NCBI RefSeq assembly: GCF_018343775.1 | Contig: NZ_CP074349.1 | Location: 1,912,001 to 1,976,000, forward strand | Length of the DNA: 64,000 nt | Reading direction: 5' to 3' | Origin: Pseudomonas cichorii | GTDB lineage: Bacteria; Pseudomonadota; Gammaproteobacteria; Pseudomonadales; Pseudomonadaceae | Shown: positions 16,652 through 29,200 of the stretch, piece after piece | Position numbering within the stretch: the stretch's first letter is position 1 | Layout of the letters: each line of letters begins with the position of its first letter | Position numbers and translations under genes: made by a program | The notes under the pieces: model-generated | Told to the model about the DNA's origin: nothing | What the model saw: only the letters and a program-made list of their open reading frames with translations | Database searches by the model: none

Positions 16652-17530
16652 TCATTTGTCTGACATGAAACCTGATCCCAGCTCCGCTCCTGTAAGTGGA
16701 TCGGCATCCGGGTCGGACTTGGTGCGTTCCTTCATCATGTTCAGGGTCAGCACATCCTCTTCATCGAGCGCCACTGAGGCAGTGCCATCGCCTCCGTCAA
16801 CGGCAGGTTGAGGGTTTTCTACATACTCGAACTCTTCATCACTGTTCCATGGCCCGCGAAGGTTCGGTTCGCCACTGGACATGCTGAAGTAGGTGCGGGT
16901 GAATTCCGGCATGCCGGGCAGTTTGCCCTGCGGGAAGTTTGGCTGGATCGAGTGCAGCGCTTTTTCGAAGGACTTCTGGTGGGCGATCTCGCGGGTCATC
17001 AGGAAGCCCAGCGCCTCCTTGATGCCAGGGTCGTCGACGACATTCAGCAGCCTTTCGTAAACGATCTTGGCCCGGGCTTCGGCGGCAATGTTGGAGCGGA
17101 AGTCGGCGGTGGGTTCGGTGATAGTGTCGATGTAGGCCGCGGTCCATGGAACGCCCGCAGAGTTGACCAGCGGAGCGCCGCCACCATAAAGCACGCTGGT
17201 GATGTGCGAGTCGTTACCCGCACCATGGATGCTGCGATACAGTTCACCTTCTTCCTGCACGCCTTCGGCCATCTGTCCTTTCGCGCCGCGGTTGAGCATG
17301 ACGATGATCGAGCCCACGACCTCAAGGTGGCTCAGCTCTTCCGTGGCAATGTCCATCAGCAGATCCTTGCGACCCGGATCCTCTTCGGCCAGCGCTTGTG
17401 TGAAGTAACGGGTCGCTGCTGCCAGTTCGCCCTGGGCACCACCGAACTGCTCCAGTAGAAGATTGGCAAGACCGGGATTGGGCTCGGCGACACGGACGGT
17501 GTACTGAAGTCTTTTGTTGTGTAAAAACAT
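16652..17530 (-). CDS. manganese catalase
   Basis: Non-haem catalase of 292 residues that converts hydrogen peroxide to water and oxygen at a dimanganese centre. The five metal ligands of the family are in register: Glu35 (AQGELAAA), Glu65 and His68 (EELSHLE), Glu151 (AEARAKIVYE) and His184 (EIAHQKSFEKAL). Length is normal. GAGGAA precedes the ATG at 17530. With the next upstream gene, a DUF892 ferritin-like protein, it forms a stress-type pair often controlled by RpoS in pseudomonads; that control is inferred. Confidence 0.93.
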   Translation of the reverse strand: MFLHNKRLQYTVRVAEPNPGLANLLLEQFGGAQGELAAATRYFTQALAEEDPGRKDLLMDIATEELSHLEVVGSIIVMLNRGAKGQMAEGVQEEGELYRSIHGAGNDSHITSVLYGGGAPLVNSAGVPWTAAYIDTITEPTADFRSNIAAEARAKIVYERLLNVVDDPGIKEALGFLMTREIAHQKSFEKALHSIQPNFPQGKLPGMPEFTRTYFSMSSGEPNLRGPWNSDEEFEYVENPQPAVDGGDGTASVALDEEDVLTLNMMKERTKSDPDADPLTGAELGSGFMSDK

Positions 17531-17724
17531 TGTGCGTTCCTCAATACTCAGGTTTGTGCGCGTTTGCCACTTCGGGCAATGGCGCAGACATAAGTTTCGA
17601 GAAGGCCTGGAGGTTAAAGATTCTTTGTTTATTCGTTTACTGCGATGAGCGGAATCAGGCGAATAGTTCAAGACGACTGATGAGCTGTCGTTTCAGATTA
17701 AACGAGGGCTGTGCAAGAGGTACA

Positions 17725-17742
17725 TAGCCGCCTGAGCGGCTA
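17725..17742 (-). terminator. hairpin after the DUF892 gene
   Basis: Perfect TAGCCGC/GCGGCTA arms with a four-base loop lie 12 bases past the stop codon. There is no T-run, so it may be a weak terminator or an mRNA-stabilising end. Confidence 0.45.
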
Positions 17743-17753
17743 CGCCCTTACGT

Positions 17754-18263
17754 TTACTTCTTGGCTTCAAGGTCGGGGTTTCTGGAACGAGCCAAAAAGG
17801 CTGCCGTGATTTCAGGAAGGTGTTCAAGCAGCCATTTCGCCATGGCTTCTTCCTGCTGAAGCGTTTCCTCGCAGGCCCTTTGGGTTTCCGGATCTCCCGC
17901 CACCTTCGCAGCTTCGATCAATACCGTGTAAGCCGCGATTTCCACGTTCTCGAACACGTAGCCAGACATCGCACCTTTCACGACCTCATCGCTCATCATC
18001 GAGCCACCTATCGCCTGACCGAACGCCATGACCTTGCCAGTCAGATCCTTCAGGGTGGAAGGGCTTTCGTCATACCGGGAAAGGCATTCACTGATACGTT
18101 GCTGCTGACCACGTGTCTCTTCGATGTGCTGCTCGATGCGCCTTTTGAGACTTTGGTAATGCTCCAGACGCTCAGCCTGTGCGGTGAGCATCTTTTCAGC
18201 CTGCTGCTCCATCGCATGGGCATCACGCAGCCAATCGATAAGGTTTTCCTGTGGGGTAGCCAT
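17754..18263 (-). CDS. DUF892 (YciE/YciF-like) ferritin-like stress protein
   Basis: All-helical protein of 169 residues with the four-helix ferritin-like arrangement of the YciE/YciF family: NLIDWLRDAHAMEQQAEKML, IEQHIEETRGQQQRI, FENVEIAAYTVLIEAA and ETLQQEEAMAKWL, each offering Glu/His metal ligands. Family members are induced under osmotic or stationary-phase stress; enzymatic activity is not well established. GAGGA precedes the start by seven bases. It lies upstream of the manganese catalase on the same strand. Confidence 0.85.
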   Translation of the reverse strand: MATPQENLIDWLRDAHAMEQQAEKMLTAQAERLEHYQSLKRRIEQHIEETRGQQQRISECLSRYDESPSTLKDLTGKVMAFGQAIGGSMMSDEVVKGAMSGYVFENVEIAAYTVLIEAAKVAGDPETQRACEETLQQEEAMAKWLLEHLPEITAAFLARSRNPDLEAKK

Positions 18264-18492
18264 GTGTTCGTCCTCGTTGTGACGTTAATGGGGATACGCA
18301 CGGATGAGCCATTCGGCGACTGCGGATTTCCGTCTTTGCCGTGCCGGGCAAGGCCCGCATTCGGTAGAGCCGGGGAGGGTGACGGGGTTCGCGGTATTTG
18401 TTGGCCGTCTGTCATTAATGACGGGGAAATGGATGCTTCGGGCAGGGCAAAAAAGGTGTGTAGAAAATCTGATACACGGCAGGTACAAAAAA

Positions 18493-18521
18493 TTGACGTC
18501 ATGATGATGGCTATCTACAAT
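18493..18521 (+). promoter_or_regulatory. sigma-70 type promoter of the CDI operon
   Basis: TTGACG at 18493-18498 and TACAAT at 18516-18521 with exactly 17 bases between. A transcript starting near 18528 gives a leader of about 36 bases before the GTG start at 18564, and would exclude the ATG codons at 18501-18507 as start sites. Confidence 0.6.
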
Positions 18522-18563
18522 CGCGCCGAATTTGATATCAATATGATATTGCAGGGACGCACC

Positions 18564-20264
18564 GTGTACTCCTACGCCTCCAGAGCAGCTCTGCTTGTTC
18601 TCTTCGCTGTCACTCCCCTTGTTTCCCTGGCTGCCCCGACCCCCGGTGAGCAGGACCTGATCCGCGACCGTCAGGACCGTCTGCTCGAAGAGCAGCGCCG
18701 TCGCCTGGAAGAACTCAAGGATTTACCAGGCGCCCAGCCTGCTCCCCAAGCCCCCGAGGCTCCGGTCGATACGCGCTGTTTCAGGATTGACGTCATCGAA
18801 CTCAAGGGCGCCGATTCATTGTCGGCCGGTGAGCGCGAAACCCTGCTCAGGCCCTTTCTGGGTGAATGCCTGGGTGTTGCCCAGCTCAACGATGTACTCA
18901 AGGCCGTCACCGATCACTACATCGACAAGGGGTGGGTCACGACACGTGCCTACCTGCCGCAGCAGGATCTGTCCAAAGGCCATCTCGAAGTCCTCGTCGT
19001 CGAAGGCAAAATGGAAAACCTGCGCAGTGGTGAGGGCAGCGGCCTGACCCCGCGCGAGCTGGCCATGACCTTTCCGGGCAGTGAAGGCGGCGTACTGAAC
19101 CTGCGCGAGATCGAGCAGATGGTCGATCAGCTCAATCGCTTGCCGTCCAATAAGGCGCAGATGGAGCTGACACCGGGTCAGGCCGTCGGCGGCAGTGACG
19201 TATTGGTCAATAACACCCCGCAGAAACCCTGGCGAGCGAACCTGTCGCGCAATAACGAAGGCCAGCGCAGCACGGGTAAACAGCAGTGGAACGCCGGTCT
19301 GGAATGGGACAGCCCGTTGGGCCTGGCGGATCAGTTGAGTCTGCGCGGCGGTCACGATGGCATCAGCGATCACCAGAAAACCTCCAGAAACCACATGTTG
19401 GCCTACAGCCTGCCGTGGGGTTGGTGGACGTTGAGTTATACCTACAGCGAAAGCGAATATCGCTCGCTGGCCCAGGCCAACGGCTTCAATTTCAAGCAGA
19501 CCGGTGACAGCCAGAATCATCAGTTGCGCATCGAGCGTGTGATCCATCGCGATTCTGTGAGCAAGACTTCCCTCAGTACCGGGCTGGCCTATCTGCGCAC
19601 CAACAATTACATCGAAGACAGCAAGCTGGCCTTGAGCAGCAATCGCCTGAGCGAAGCCCAGTTCGGTATCAACCATGGGCGTCGGATCGGTTCTGCGTTC
19701 GTCAACCTCGATCTGGGCATGCAACAAGGCACCGGCGCTTTCGATGCCCAGGACAATGGTCATCCAGGCCCCGGCGAAGCCGATGCCCGCTATCGCAAAT
19801 ACACCGGCACCCTGAGCTACCTGCAACCCTTTCAGCTCTGGGGCGAAAACTTCAGCTTCACCAGCCTGGCCACCGGCCAGCGCAGCGAGGATGTCCTGTT
19901 CAGTCCGCAACGGATGAGCCTGGGTGGATCCTCCTCGGTACGTGGTTACAAGGACCAGTTTCTGTCCGGCGACAGTGGCGGTTACTGGCGCAACGAATTG
20001 CGTCTGACGCGCCCGGTGACTCTGGACTGGCTGCACCCTGTGTTCAGCGAGTATGGCGCGGCGGCCGGTTACGACCAGGGCGTGATCCGCAATGACCGCT
20101 ACAACGGCGAAGCGCACGGTCGCCTGTCCAGCAACTCGTTTGAAGCCTTTACCCGTGGCCAGCATGTGGCGCTCAGCGTGACCTTTGCGCACTCCCTGGA
20201 ACGCCCGGCTGACCAGATCGAACGCGAAGCGCCGGTCTACCTGCGCATGGATTTTTTCCTCTAA
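18564..20264 (+). CDS. cdiB: two-partner secretion transporter (CdiB/ShlB/FhaC family)
   Basis: Outer-membrane protein of 566 residues that exports the large exoprotein encoded next to it. It shows a signal peptide (residues 1-24, ending SLAA), a charged plug helix with QDRLLEEQRRRLEELK, two POTRA domains (from CFRIDVIELKGADSLS to about residue 210), and a 16-strand barrel. The L6 loop motif VRGY is at residues 459-462 followed by KDQFLSGDSGG. The start is taken as GTG 18564 because CAGGGA lies seven bases upstream and the promoter ends near 18528; ATG 18543 or 18501 are the alternatives. It lies 24 bases before cdiA. Confidence 0.92.
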   Translation: MYSYASRAALLVLFAVTPLVSLAAPTPGEQDLIRDRQDRLLEEQRRRLEELKDLPGAQPAPQAPEAPVDTRCFRIDVIELKGADSLSAGERETLLRPFLGECLGVAQLNDVLKAVTDHYIDKGWVTTRAYLPQQDLSKGHLEVLVVEGKMENLRSGEGSGLTPRELAMTFPGSEGGVLNLREIEQMVDQLNRLPSNKAQMELTPGQAVGGSDVLVNNTPQKPWRANLSRNNEGQRSTGKQQWNAGLEWDSPLGLADQLSLRGGHDGISDHQKTSRNHMLAYSLPWGWWTLSYTYSESEYRSLAQANGFNFKQTGDSQNHQLRIERVIHRDSVSKTSLSTGLAYLRTNNYIEDSKLALSSNRLSEAQFGINHGRRIGSAFVNLDLGMQQGTGAFDAQDNGHPGPGEADARYRKYTGTLSYLQPFQLWGENFSFTSLATGQRSEDVLFSPQRMSLGGSSSVRGYKDQFLSGDSGGYWRNELRLTRPVTLDWLHPVFSEYGAAAGYDQGVIRNDRYNGEAHGRLSSNSFEAFTRGQHVALSVTFAHSLERPADQIEREAPVYLRMDFFL

Positions 20265-20288
20265 ACCCGTTTTTTCGAGACCGCCCAC

Positions 20289-23200
20289 ATGGACGTCCGC
20301 CAACTGGCTTTTCTTGCCCGTCAGCCTTCTGCTGCCCTGAAAGAACGTGAGCACTTCTGGGGCCTGCCCAAACGTGGCATTGCGCTGATCCTGGCCCATG
20401 CGATGTTCTGGCAGCCGATGTGGGCGCAGGCCGATGGGATTGTGGTCAGTGGGGCGGGGACCGGCCTGGGGCAGGCGGGCAATGGCGTGCCGATCGTCAA
20501 CATTGCGACGCCCAATGCCAGCGGGCTGTCGCACAACCAGTTCCAGCAGTACAACGTCGACGCCCAGGGCCTGATCCTCAACAACATCGCCCAGCAGACC
20601 GGCGCGACCCAGTTGGGCGGGATCATCGTCGGCAACCCGAACCTGAACAACGGGGTGGCGGCGCAGGTCATCCTCAACGAAGTGGTGGGCGCCAACGCCA
20701 GCCAGCTCAAGGGCTACACCGAAGTGGCCGGGCAGGCGGCGCGGGTGATCGTGGCCAACCCCTATGGCATCACCTGCAACGGCTGCGGTTTTCTCAACAC
20801 CCCGCAGGTGACCCTGACCACCGGCAAGCCGGTGCTGGACGGCAACGGCAACCTGACGCACTTCAATGTCCAGAACGGCAGCGTGGCCATCGAAGGGCTG
20901 GGGCTGAACGCCGACAACGTCGATCAGTTCGACATCATCACCCGCAGCGCGAAGCTCAACGCCGAGCTGCATGCGAAAAGGCTCAACATCATCGCCGGAC
21001 GCAATGATGTCGACGCCCAGACTCTCACTGCCACGGCGCTGGCGGACGATGGCAGCGTCAAACCGGAACTGGCCATCGACAGCTCGGCGCTGGGCGGCAT
21101 GTACGTCGGGGCCGTGAAACTGGTCGGCACCGAGGCGGGTGTCGGGGTGCGGCTGGCCAGCAATGTGGCGGCCAGTGCTGGCGATATCCAGATCGATGCC
21201 AATGGCCACCTGAGCCTGACCCAGGCGGCTGCCAGCGGCGCGGTCACGGTCAAGGCCGCCAGCGTCGAGGCCAACGGACCGCTGTATGCGGGTTCCTCGC
21301 TGACGGTGACCACGCCGGGCGATCTGGCCATTAAGCAGAATGTCGCCGCGCGCGATGTCGTCACCTTGTCCAGCGGTGGACAGCTCACCAACACCGCGAT
21401 CATCGAAGCGGGCATCAATGCTGACAACAGCCGCAATGCCACGGGCGATGTGGTGCTCTCGGCGGACAACCTGACCAACACCGGCAGCGTGGTGGCCAGC
21501 CGCGCCCTGCAGGCGACCGCCACCCGGACCCTGACCAACCAGGGCGGGACCCTGAGCGGGCAGTCCAGTACCCGGGTTACGGCCACGACCCTGGATAATC
21601 GTCAGTCGGGACGCATCCTGAGTCAGGGCGGCAGCGTGGAGGTCACGGCCAGTGGCGTGTCGAACGGCCAGAAGGGCCTGATTTCCAGCGCGGGCCCGCT
21701 GACGATCAATGCCGCATCACTGGATAACACGGCAGGCAGCCTCACCAGCACCGGCACGGCCCGGCTCACCGTCACCGATACGGTGGTCAACCAAGGCGGC
21801 GAAGTGCTGAGCGAGGCGGGCCTGGCCCTCACCAGCGGTCGTTTGGACAATAGCCGCAGCGGGCGGATTGCCGGTAAAGGCGTGACCGTCACCACCGGCG
21901 CCTTCGACAACCACCTGGACGGTCGCCTGACCAGCACCGAGGCCTTGCGCCTGACGGCGGCGCAGGTGAATAACAGCGAAGCGGGGCGCATCGCCAGCGC
22001 CATGGCCCTGACCATGGTGGTCACGGACCTTGACCTCTCGACCGCAATCCTCAATAACGCTCAAGGCGTGGTGCGCAGCGAGGGTAGCCTGACGCTGAAT
22101 GCGGGTACGGTGACCAACACGGCAGGCAGCCTCACCAGCGCGGGCGCCTCGACCCTGACCGTCACCGGCGCCGTGGTCAACCAGGGCGGTGAAGTGCTAA
22201 GCGATGCGGCCCTGACCCTCACCAGCGGTCGCCTGGACAACAGCCGCAGCGGGCGGATTGCCGCCAAAGGCGTGACCGTCACCACCGGCGCGTTCGACAA
22301 CCACCTCGATGGTCGCCTGACCAGCACCGAGGCCTTGCGCCTGACGGCGGCGCAGGTCAATAACAGCGAAGCCGGACGCATCGCCAGTGCCATGGCCCTG
22401 ACCGCCGTGGTCACGGGCCTGGATCAACACGCCGACGGGCGCCTTTATAGCAATGGCGATGTCAGCCTGGACCTGAGCAATGGCCACCTCAATAACCAGG
22501 ACGGTTTGATTACGGCCCCCGGCCAGTTGCTGCTGACCCGTCTGGGCACGGTCAACAACCAGAGCGGCGAAATCTCCAGCGCCAAGGGCTTTACCCTGGC
22601 CGCCACGGCGCTGGACAACACCGACGGCACGGTGTTCAGCGATCAGGCGCTGATCGTGCGCATCGACAAGGTGCTGACCAACCTGCGCGGCCTGGTGTCC
22701 GGCACCGGCGTGGACCTCTCTGCCGATACCCTGACCAACGACAGCGGTGAGGTGAGCAGCGAGGCCGGCCTGACCCTGGACGTCACCGGCGAGGTCAGCA
22801 ACCGCAAGGGCCTGCTGAGCAGCGCGGGGGCCACCACCCTCGAAGCCCGGAGCCTGAACAACGCCGAAGGCCAGGCCATGGCCGACGAGGTGCTGACCGT
22901 CATCCTGGCTCAAGCCCTCGACAACCAGGCCGGCACCCTGGGGGCAGGCCTGGGTCTGAACCTGCAGGCCGCGAGCCTGGATAACCGCCTGGCCGGTGCC
23001 GTGCTCACCGATGGCCAACTCGATATCACCCTGACCGGCACCCTGGATAACCGCAGCGGCGGCCAGGTGCAGGCCAAGGGCATCCTTAACCTGACCAGCC
23101 AAGCCCTGAACAACCAGGGCGGCCGGGTGGTGGGGCAGGACCTGCTGACCGTGAACAGCGACAGCGCGCTCAACCGGGGCGGGGTGATCCGCGCCGACAA

Positions 23201-26200
23201 GCTGATGACGCTGTTGATCGGTGACCTCGATAACAACCAGATTGGCCTGAGCGCCGCGCAGAAGGGCGGAATCACCAGCCAGGCCGGGCTGGCATTCATC
23301 GGCCAGCGACTGGACAACCAGAACGGCCTGCTCACGGCCGTGGGCGGGATGACGCTGGAGGCCGACACGCTGCTCAACGGCACTGGCCGCATCGCCAGCC
23401 AGAACAATCTGACCGCCACCGTCGACAGCCTGACCCAGCAAGGCGGTGAACTGGTGGCCCAGGGCACCCTGACCCTGACTGGCCAGAGCCTGGACAACCG
23501 GGCCGGTGGCCTGGTGGGCGCCACAAAAGCGCTGAAACTCGAAGTCGACGACATCGACAACCGGGCCGGCGAAGTGTCCAGCCAGGTGGGCGTGGAACTG
23601 ATCGGTGAACAGCTCAATAACAGCGACGGCGGCAAGGTGCTGGCCGGTACGGCGCTGCAACTGATCGTCGAGCGGGTGATCAACGAGAACAAGGGCCTGC
23701 TGTTCGGCCAGACCTTGACCCTGGACGGCAAACGCCTGGACAACGCCGGTGGCACCCTGGCCAGCCAGCAGGCCCAGACCCTGACCCTGACGGGCGCACT
23801 GGACAACCGCGGCGGTTTAATCAGCAGTGAAGCGGCGCTGACGGTCAAGGCCGATTCCCTGGACAACACCGACGGCACGTTGTCCAGCGCCGGGGCACTC
23901 AAGGTCACCACTGACGGCGAACTGATCAACCAGACCGGCTCGATCACCACCGATGCGGCCCTGACCGTGGTCAGCGCCAGCCTGGACAACCGCGAAAAAG
24001 GCAAACTCTCCGGCCAGGGGGCGACCCGCGTCACCACCGGCGCCTTCGACAACAGCCAGGGCGGGCAACTGACCGGCGGCGACACCCTGGAACTGATCGC
24101 TCACGACGTCATCAACCAGAGCGCGGGCCGTATTGCCAGTGCACTGGCCCTGACCGCCAGCGTCACAAGCCTGGATCAGCAGGGCGGCGAACTGTTCAGC
24201 AACACCACCCTGAGCCTGGACCTGAACAACGGCCAGTTGAACAACCAGGGCGGGCTGATCAACAGCCCCGGCGCGCTGCTGCTGAAAAACCTCAAGGCCG
24301 TGGACAACCAGGGCGGGGAAATCTCCAGCGCCCAGGCCTTTAGCCTCACGGCCCAGAGCCTGGACAACAGCGCGGGCAAGCTGCTCAGCAACCAGACGCT
24401 GACCCTGGACCTGGTCGAGTTCTTCAGGAACCTCAAGGGCACCGTGTCGGCCACCGGGCTGACCATCGACAGCGACAGCCTGGACAACAACGAAGGCCTG
24501 ATCAGCAGCCGCGCCGGCCTGACACTGACCGTCGACCAGGCCTTGGGCAACGTCAAGGGCACCGTGATTGCCGATGGCGATCTTGAAATAAGCGCTGCCA
24601 GAGGCGACAACACCCAGGGCCAGATTTCCAGCAAACAAGCCCTCACCGCCGTGATCGGCAACCTGCAACAGCAGGGCGGGCAACTCTTTGCCCTGGGCAC
24701 CCTGAACCTGACCGGCGCCACCCTGAACAACAGCCTGAAAGGTTTTGTCGGGGCGGGTGAGGCCCTGACCCTCACCGTCGATGACGTCGACAACCAGGGC
24801 GGCGAAATTTCCAGCCAGCAGGGCATCACCCTGACCGGCCAGACCCTCACCAACACCGGCGGCCAGATCCTTGCGCAGCAGTTACTGACCCTCGACATCG
24901 CCAAGACCACCAACCGCAGCGACGGCGTGCTGTCCGGCAAGACCGGCCTGACCCTGACCGGCAGCTCACTGGACAACACCGGCGGCGTGCTGCTCAGCCC
25001 ACACGACCTGAGCATCGACCTCTCGGACACCCTCGACAACACCCAGGGCCTGATCAGCAGCGAAGGCACCTTGACCCTCGACGTCGGCAGCCTGACCAAC
25101 ACGGCGGGCAGCGTGTCCAGTGCCGGTAAGCTGACCCTCGACAGCGCCGGCGCGATCCTCAACCAGGGCGGCGAACTGGTCACCGATGGCGAGCTCGACC
25201 TGGACAGCACCGCTCTCGACAACAGCCTGCAAGGCACCGTCAGCGGCAAGGGCCGGGTCACGATCGACACCGGCGACCTGAACAACAGCCAGAAGGGCCG
25301 GATCAGCAGCGGCGAGCGGATGGACCTCACCGCCGCCAAACTGACCAACCACGACGGCAGCATTGCCAGCCGCCAGGCACTGGTTGCGAGCGTCAGCAGC
25401 CTTGAACAACAGAAAGGCAGCCTGACCAGCGCCACCTCTCTGAGCCTGGACGTCAACCAGGGCCTGCTCGATAACCAGGGCGGCCTGATCAACGCGCCCG
25501 GCACGCTGCTGCTGAAAAACCTCGGGGTCGTGCTCAACCAGGGCGGTGAGATTTCCAGCGCCCAGGCCTTCACCCTCAAGGCCCTATCGCTGGACAACAG
25601 CGGCGGTACGCTGCTGAGCAACCAGTTGCTGACCCTGCGCATCGCCCAGGCCCTGAACAACGTCAAGGGCCTGATCGCCGCGGCGGGCGTCGATGCCACG
25701 GCGGGCAGCCTGGACAACAGCGGCGGCACCCTGACCAGCCGCAATGCCCTGGAACTCACCGTCACCGGCCAGCTCACCAACCGCGACAACGGTCTGATCA
25801 ACGCTGCCGAGACCTTGAAGATCACCTCGGGCGACCTCAATAACCGCGCAGGACAACTGCTGGCCAACACCGCCCTGACCCTGGACAGCGCCGCCCTCGA
25901 CACCGGTGCCAACGGCCTGATCAACAGCCGTGGCACCCTGAACATCACCGCCGACAGCCTGAGCGCCGACACCGGTGGCGAAGTCTCCGGGCTCGGGGCC
26001 ATGACCCTGGTCCTCAACGCGATCTCCCTCAATGCCGGTCGCCTGATCGGCAATGCCGGGCTGAGCGTCGACCTCAACGGTGCGGACCTCAACAACAACG
26101 CCGGCCTGATCACCGCCACAGGTCCCTTGACCCTCACGCGGGTGCGAAACATCAACAACCAGGGCGGTGAAATCTCCAGCGCCCAGAGCTTCACCCTGAC

Positions 26201-29200
26201 CGGCCAGACCCTGGACAACAGCGGCGGCCAGCTCATCAGCAGCAACCTGCTGACCCTCAATGCCGCCAGCCTGCTCAACCAGAACGGCCTCATCTCCGGC
26301 TGGCAAGGGCTGGACGTGACCGCCACCTCCCTGGACAACCGCAACCGCGGCACCCTGTCCAGCCGTAACGGCGCGGTGGACGTGGACCTCAGCGGTGCCC
26401 TGCTCAACAGCAGCAATGGCGCGCTGGTCAGCCAGACAGCCCTGACCGTGACCGCCGACAGCCTCGACAACCGCGGCGGCATCCTCTCCAGCGGCGCGGC
26501 ACAGACCCTGACCGTTACCGGCCTGCTGAACAACAGCCAGAACGGCCTGATCGACAGCGGTGCGGACCTCGCGATCACCGCCAACGCCCTCGACAACAGC
26601 GCGGGCACAATCACCAGCCCGGGCAAGGCCACCCTCGACCTGATCGGCGCCCTGACCAACACCGGCGGCACACTCGCCAGCGGCGGTGACTGGCTGCTCA
26701 AACGCAGCAGCGCCGTCCACAACCAGGGCGGGCAACTGATCAGCCAGCGCCTGATGACCCTCAACACCGGCGCCCTGGACAACAGTAATAAAGGCACCAT
26801 CGCGGCCAACGACACCCTGCTGATCACCGCCACCGGCAAGGTCCTCAACCACACCGACGGCCTGATCTACAGCCAGAACGCGGGCGTGGAACTGGACGCC
26901 GCGAGCCTGGACAACACCCGGGGCGCGGTACAAGGCCAAAGCACCCTCAAGGTCGAAGTGGGCGAGGGCGTCGATAACCTCAACGGTCGCCTCATTGCCC
27001 AGAACGGTGACCTGACAGTAGAAGCCGCCAGCCTCGACAGCCGCGGCGGCGTGTTGTCCAGCCTCAAAGGGCTGTTGACCACGCAGATCACCGGCGTCCT
27101 GAGAAACGGCTACGACCTCGCGGCCAACCGTCAGGGCGGCGTCATCCAGGGCCAACGCCTGAGCCTGACCGCCCTGGGCGGCTTCGACAACTACGGCGGC
27201 CGCGTCTCGGCCAGCACCGGCGAAGCCTTGCTCACCACCGCCAACCTCGACAACCGCAACGGCGGCCTTTACGCCAAAGGCCTGGTACGGGTCATCGGCA
27301 ACGACTTCGACAACAGCGGCGACAACGACGGCCAGATCGCCGGCGGCCAGGTCGACCTCAGACTGACCGGCGCCCTGAACAACCGCCTGGGCATCATCGA
27401 AAGCGACAGCAGCCTGGCCATCAAGGCCACCAGCCTCGACAACCAGACCGGCCAGATACGCTCACTCGGCACCACTGACGCCGCCGACTTCCAGATCGGC
27501 ACCCAATTCGACAACCGCAACGGCACCGTGGAAGTCGCCAACAGCAACCTGATCCTCAACGCCGCGAGCTTCCTCAACACCAACGGCAACCTGCTGCACG
27601 CCGGTGCCGGCACCTTCGACATCTCCACCGCCAACCTCACCCAGGCCGGCGGCAACCTCGTGACCCGCGGCGGCCTGACCGTCACGGCAGACAACTGGAC
27701 CAACAGCAGCGTGATCCAGGCCGGCCGGCTTACGGTCAATGTCGGCACCTTCAACCAGACTGCCAGCGGACAGTTGCTGGCTTCGAGTGCGTTTGTAGGG
27801 ACGGGGGGGAGCTGGACGAATGAAGGGGTGATCGCCAGTGACGGGACGCTGAGTTTGAACCTGAGCGGGGGGTATGGGGGAGGTGGGCGTACGAGCAGCC
27901 TGGGCACCCTGGGCCTGACCGCCAGCCAACTGGCACTCGCCAGTACCGCCAGCCTTACGGGTGGCGCCCGGACCGAACTCAACATCACCGGTCTGGCCAG
28001 CAACTACGGGCGTATCACGTCGGCGGCCGATTTGATCGTCAATGCCGGTAGCGTCACCAACTACGGCACCTTGGGTGCCACGCAAAACCTCACCTTCAAC
28101 ACCGCGAGCCTGATTAACAGTCAGGGGCTGATCTTCAGCGGCGGGGATATGCAGGCCAATGTGGGGAGTTTGAGCAACCTGAAGGGCGATCTTTACGGGC
28201 TTGGTAACATAGTGATCGGCGGTTACGGTGGCGCGGCTCGGGCCACTGATGTTTACAACATCTCCGGCTCAATGGAGAGCGGCGGGGCATTCACGCTCAA
28301 CGCTGATCGTTTTGAGAATCGTACCGATGGCAGCTTGGCGTCTAGTCAGCGAAAGTTGGTGTCGGGATTGATTGCCAGTATGTGTAATGACTGTACAGGT
28401 GACTACAACACCCTTACGTTTGCTTCTCGTGAGGTCTATGAAAGTTTAGACACCGACATCAGTGCTCCAGCACTATTAACGGCTAGCAAAGATTTCGTTT
28501 TCCGGGGAGGAAGTTTTCTCAATAGCAAAAGTACGGTGAGTGCTGGCGGTAATATCAATATCAATGCAGACAGTCTGCAGAATATCGGCGCACAGAGCGG
28601 GATCATAGAGCGCACGCGCGTGTATCTGATCCGTGACATGGACGCTGATAGTGTTGGGGATTTTTTATCCACTGTCATGGTGCCCTACAACCAAAGAAAC
28701 AGCCCTGACTTCCCCTCCTATGTGTATTACCTTGATGTGGAAAATAATATCCACAAGGCCATACCTCGATCAGGTTCTGCCAGAGTGGGAGGGCGAGATG
28801 GTTATACGTACCGAGGAGCGCTTCTCAGAGACAGTGAGACGGGAGCCGATGTCCTTGTATATGGTGCCTATAACATCATAAGAACTGGACTTCAGTTCGG
28901 TTTTGAGAGTGCAACGCTCTCTCAGTATGATCGGAATAATCTGCTAGAAGTGCCGACCCAGATATCTAATCATCTACTACTCAGCGATATTGAAATTGCG
29001 AAAGACAGTGGCGGTGCAGCAGGTACAAGTAGCGGCCGTAGTGCCGTTATCCAAGCGGGTGGCAATGTTTCGATCACGGCCGCCCAGACCCTGGAGAACA
29101 GTGTTATTCATCAGGATTACATCCTGACTGGCGGCACCAGTAAGGTAGGCGACACCAAAGTCAATGGTATCGGAACCTCCGTTATCAGGCTCAACAGTCA

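Noticed and set aside
18816..21209. Very long open frame on the minus strand across cdiB and the start of cdiA (797 codons)
   Set aside because: It is antisense to two clear genes in GC-rich DNA, with low-complexity His/Gln/Val-rich sequence and no family; it arises from codon bias of the true genes.
24176..26854. Minus-strand open frame of 892 codons inside cdiA
   Set aside because: Made of Arg/Ser/Leu/Pro-rich repeats that mirror the FHA repeats on the other strand; no ribosome site or family.
21500..27600. Regularly spaced repeats that could suggest a CRISPR array or satellite
   Set aside because: The repeats are in frame, degenerate and encode the FHA beta-helix; no constant repeat with unique spacers is present.
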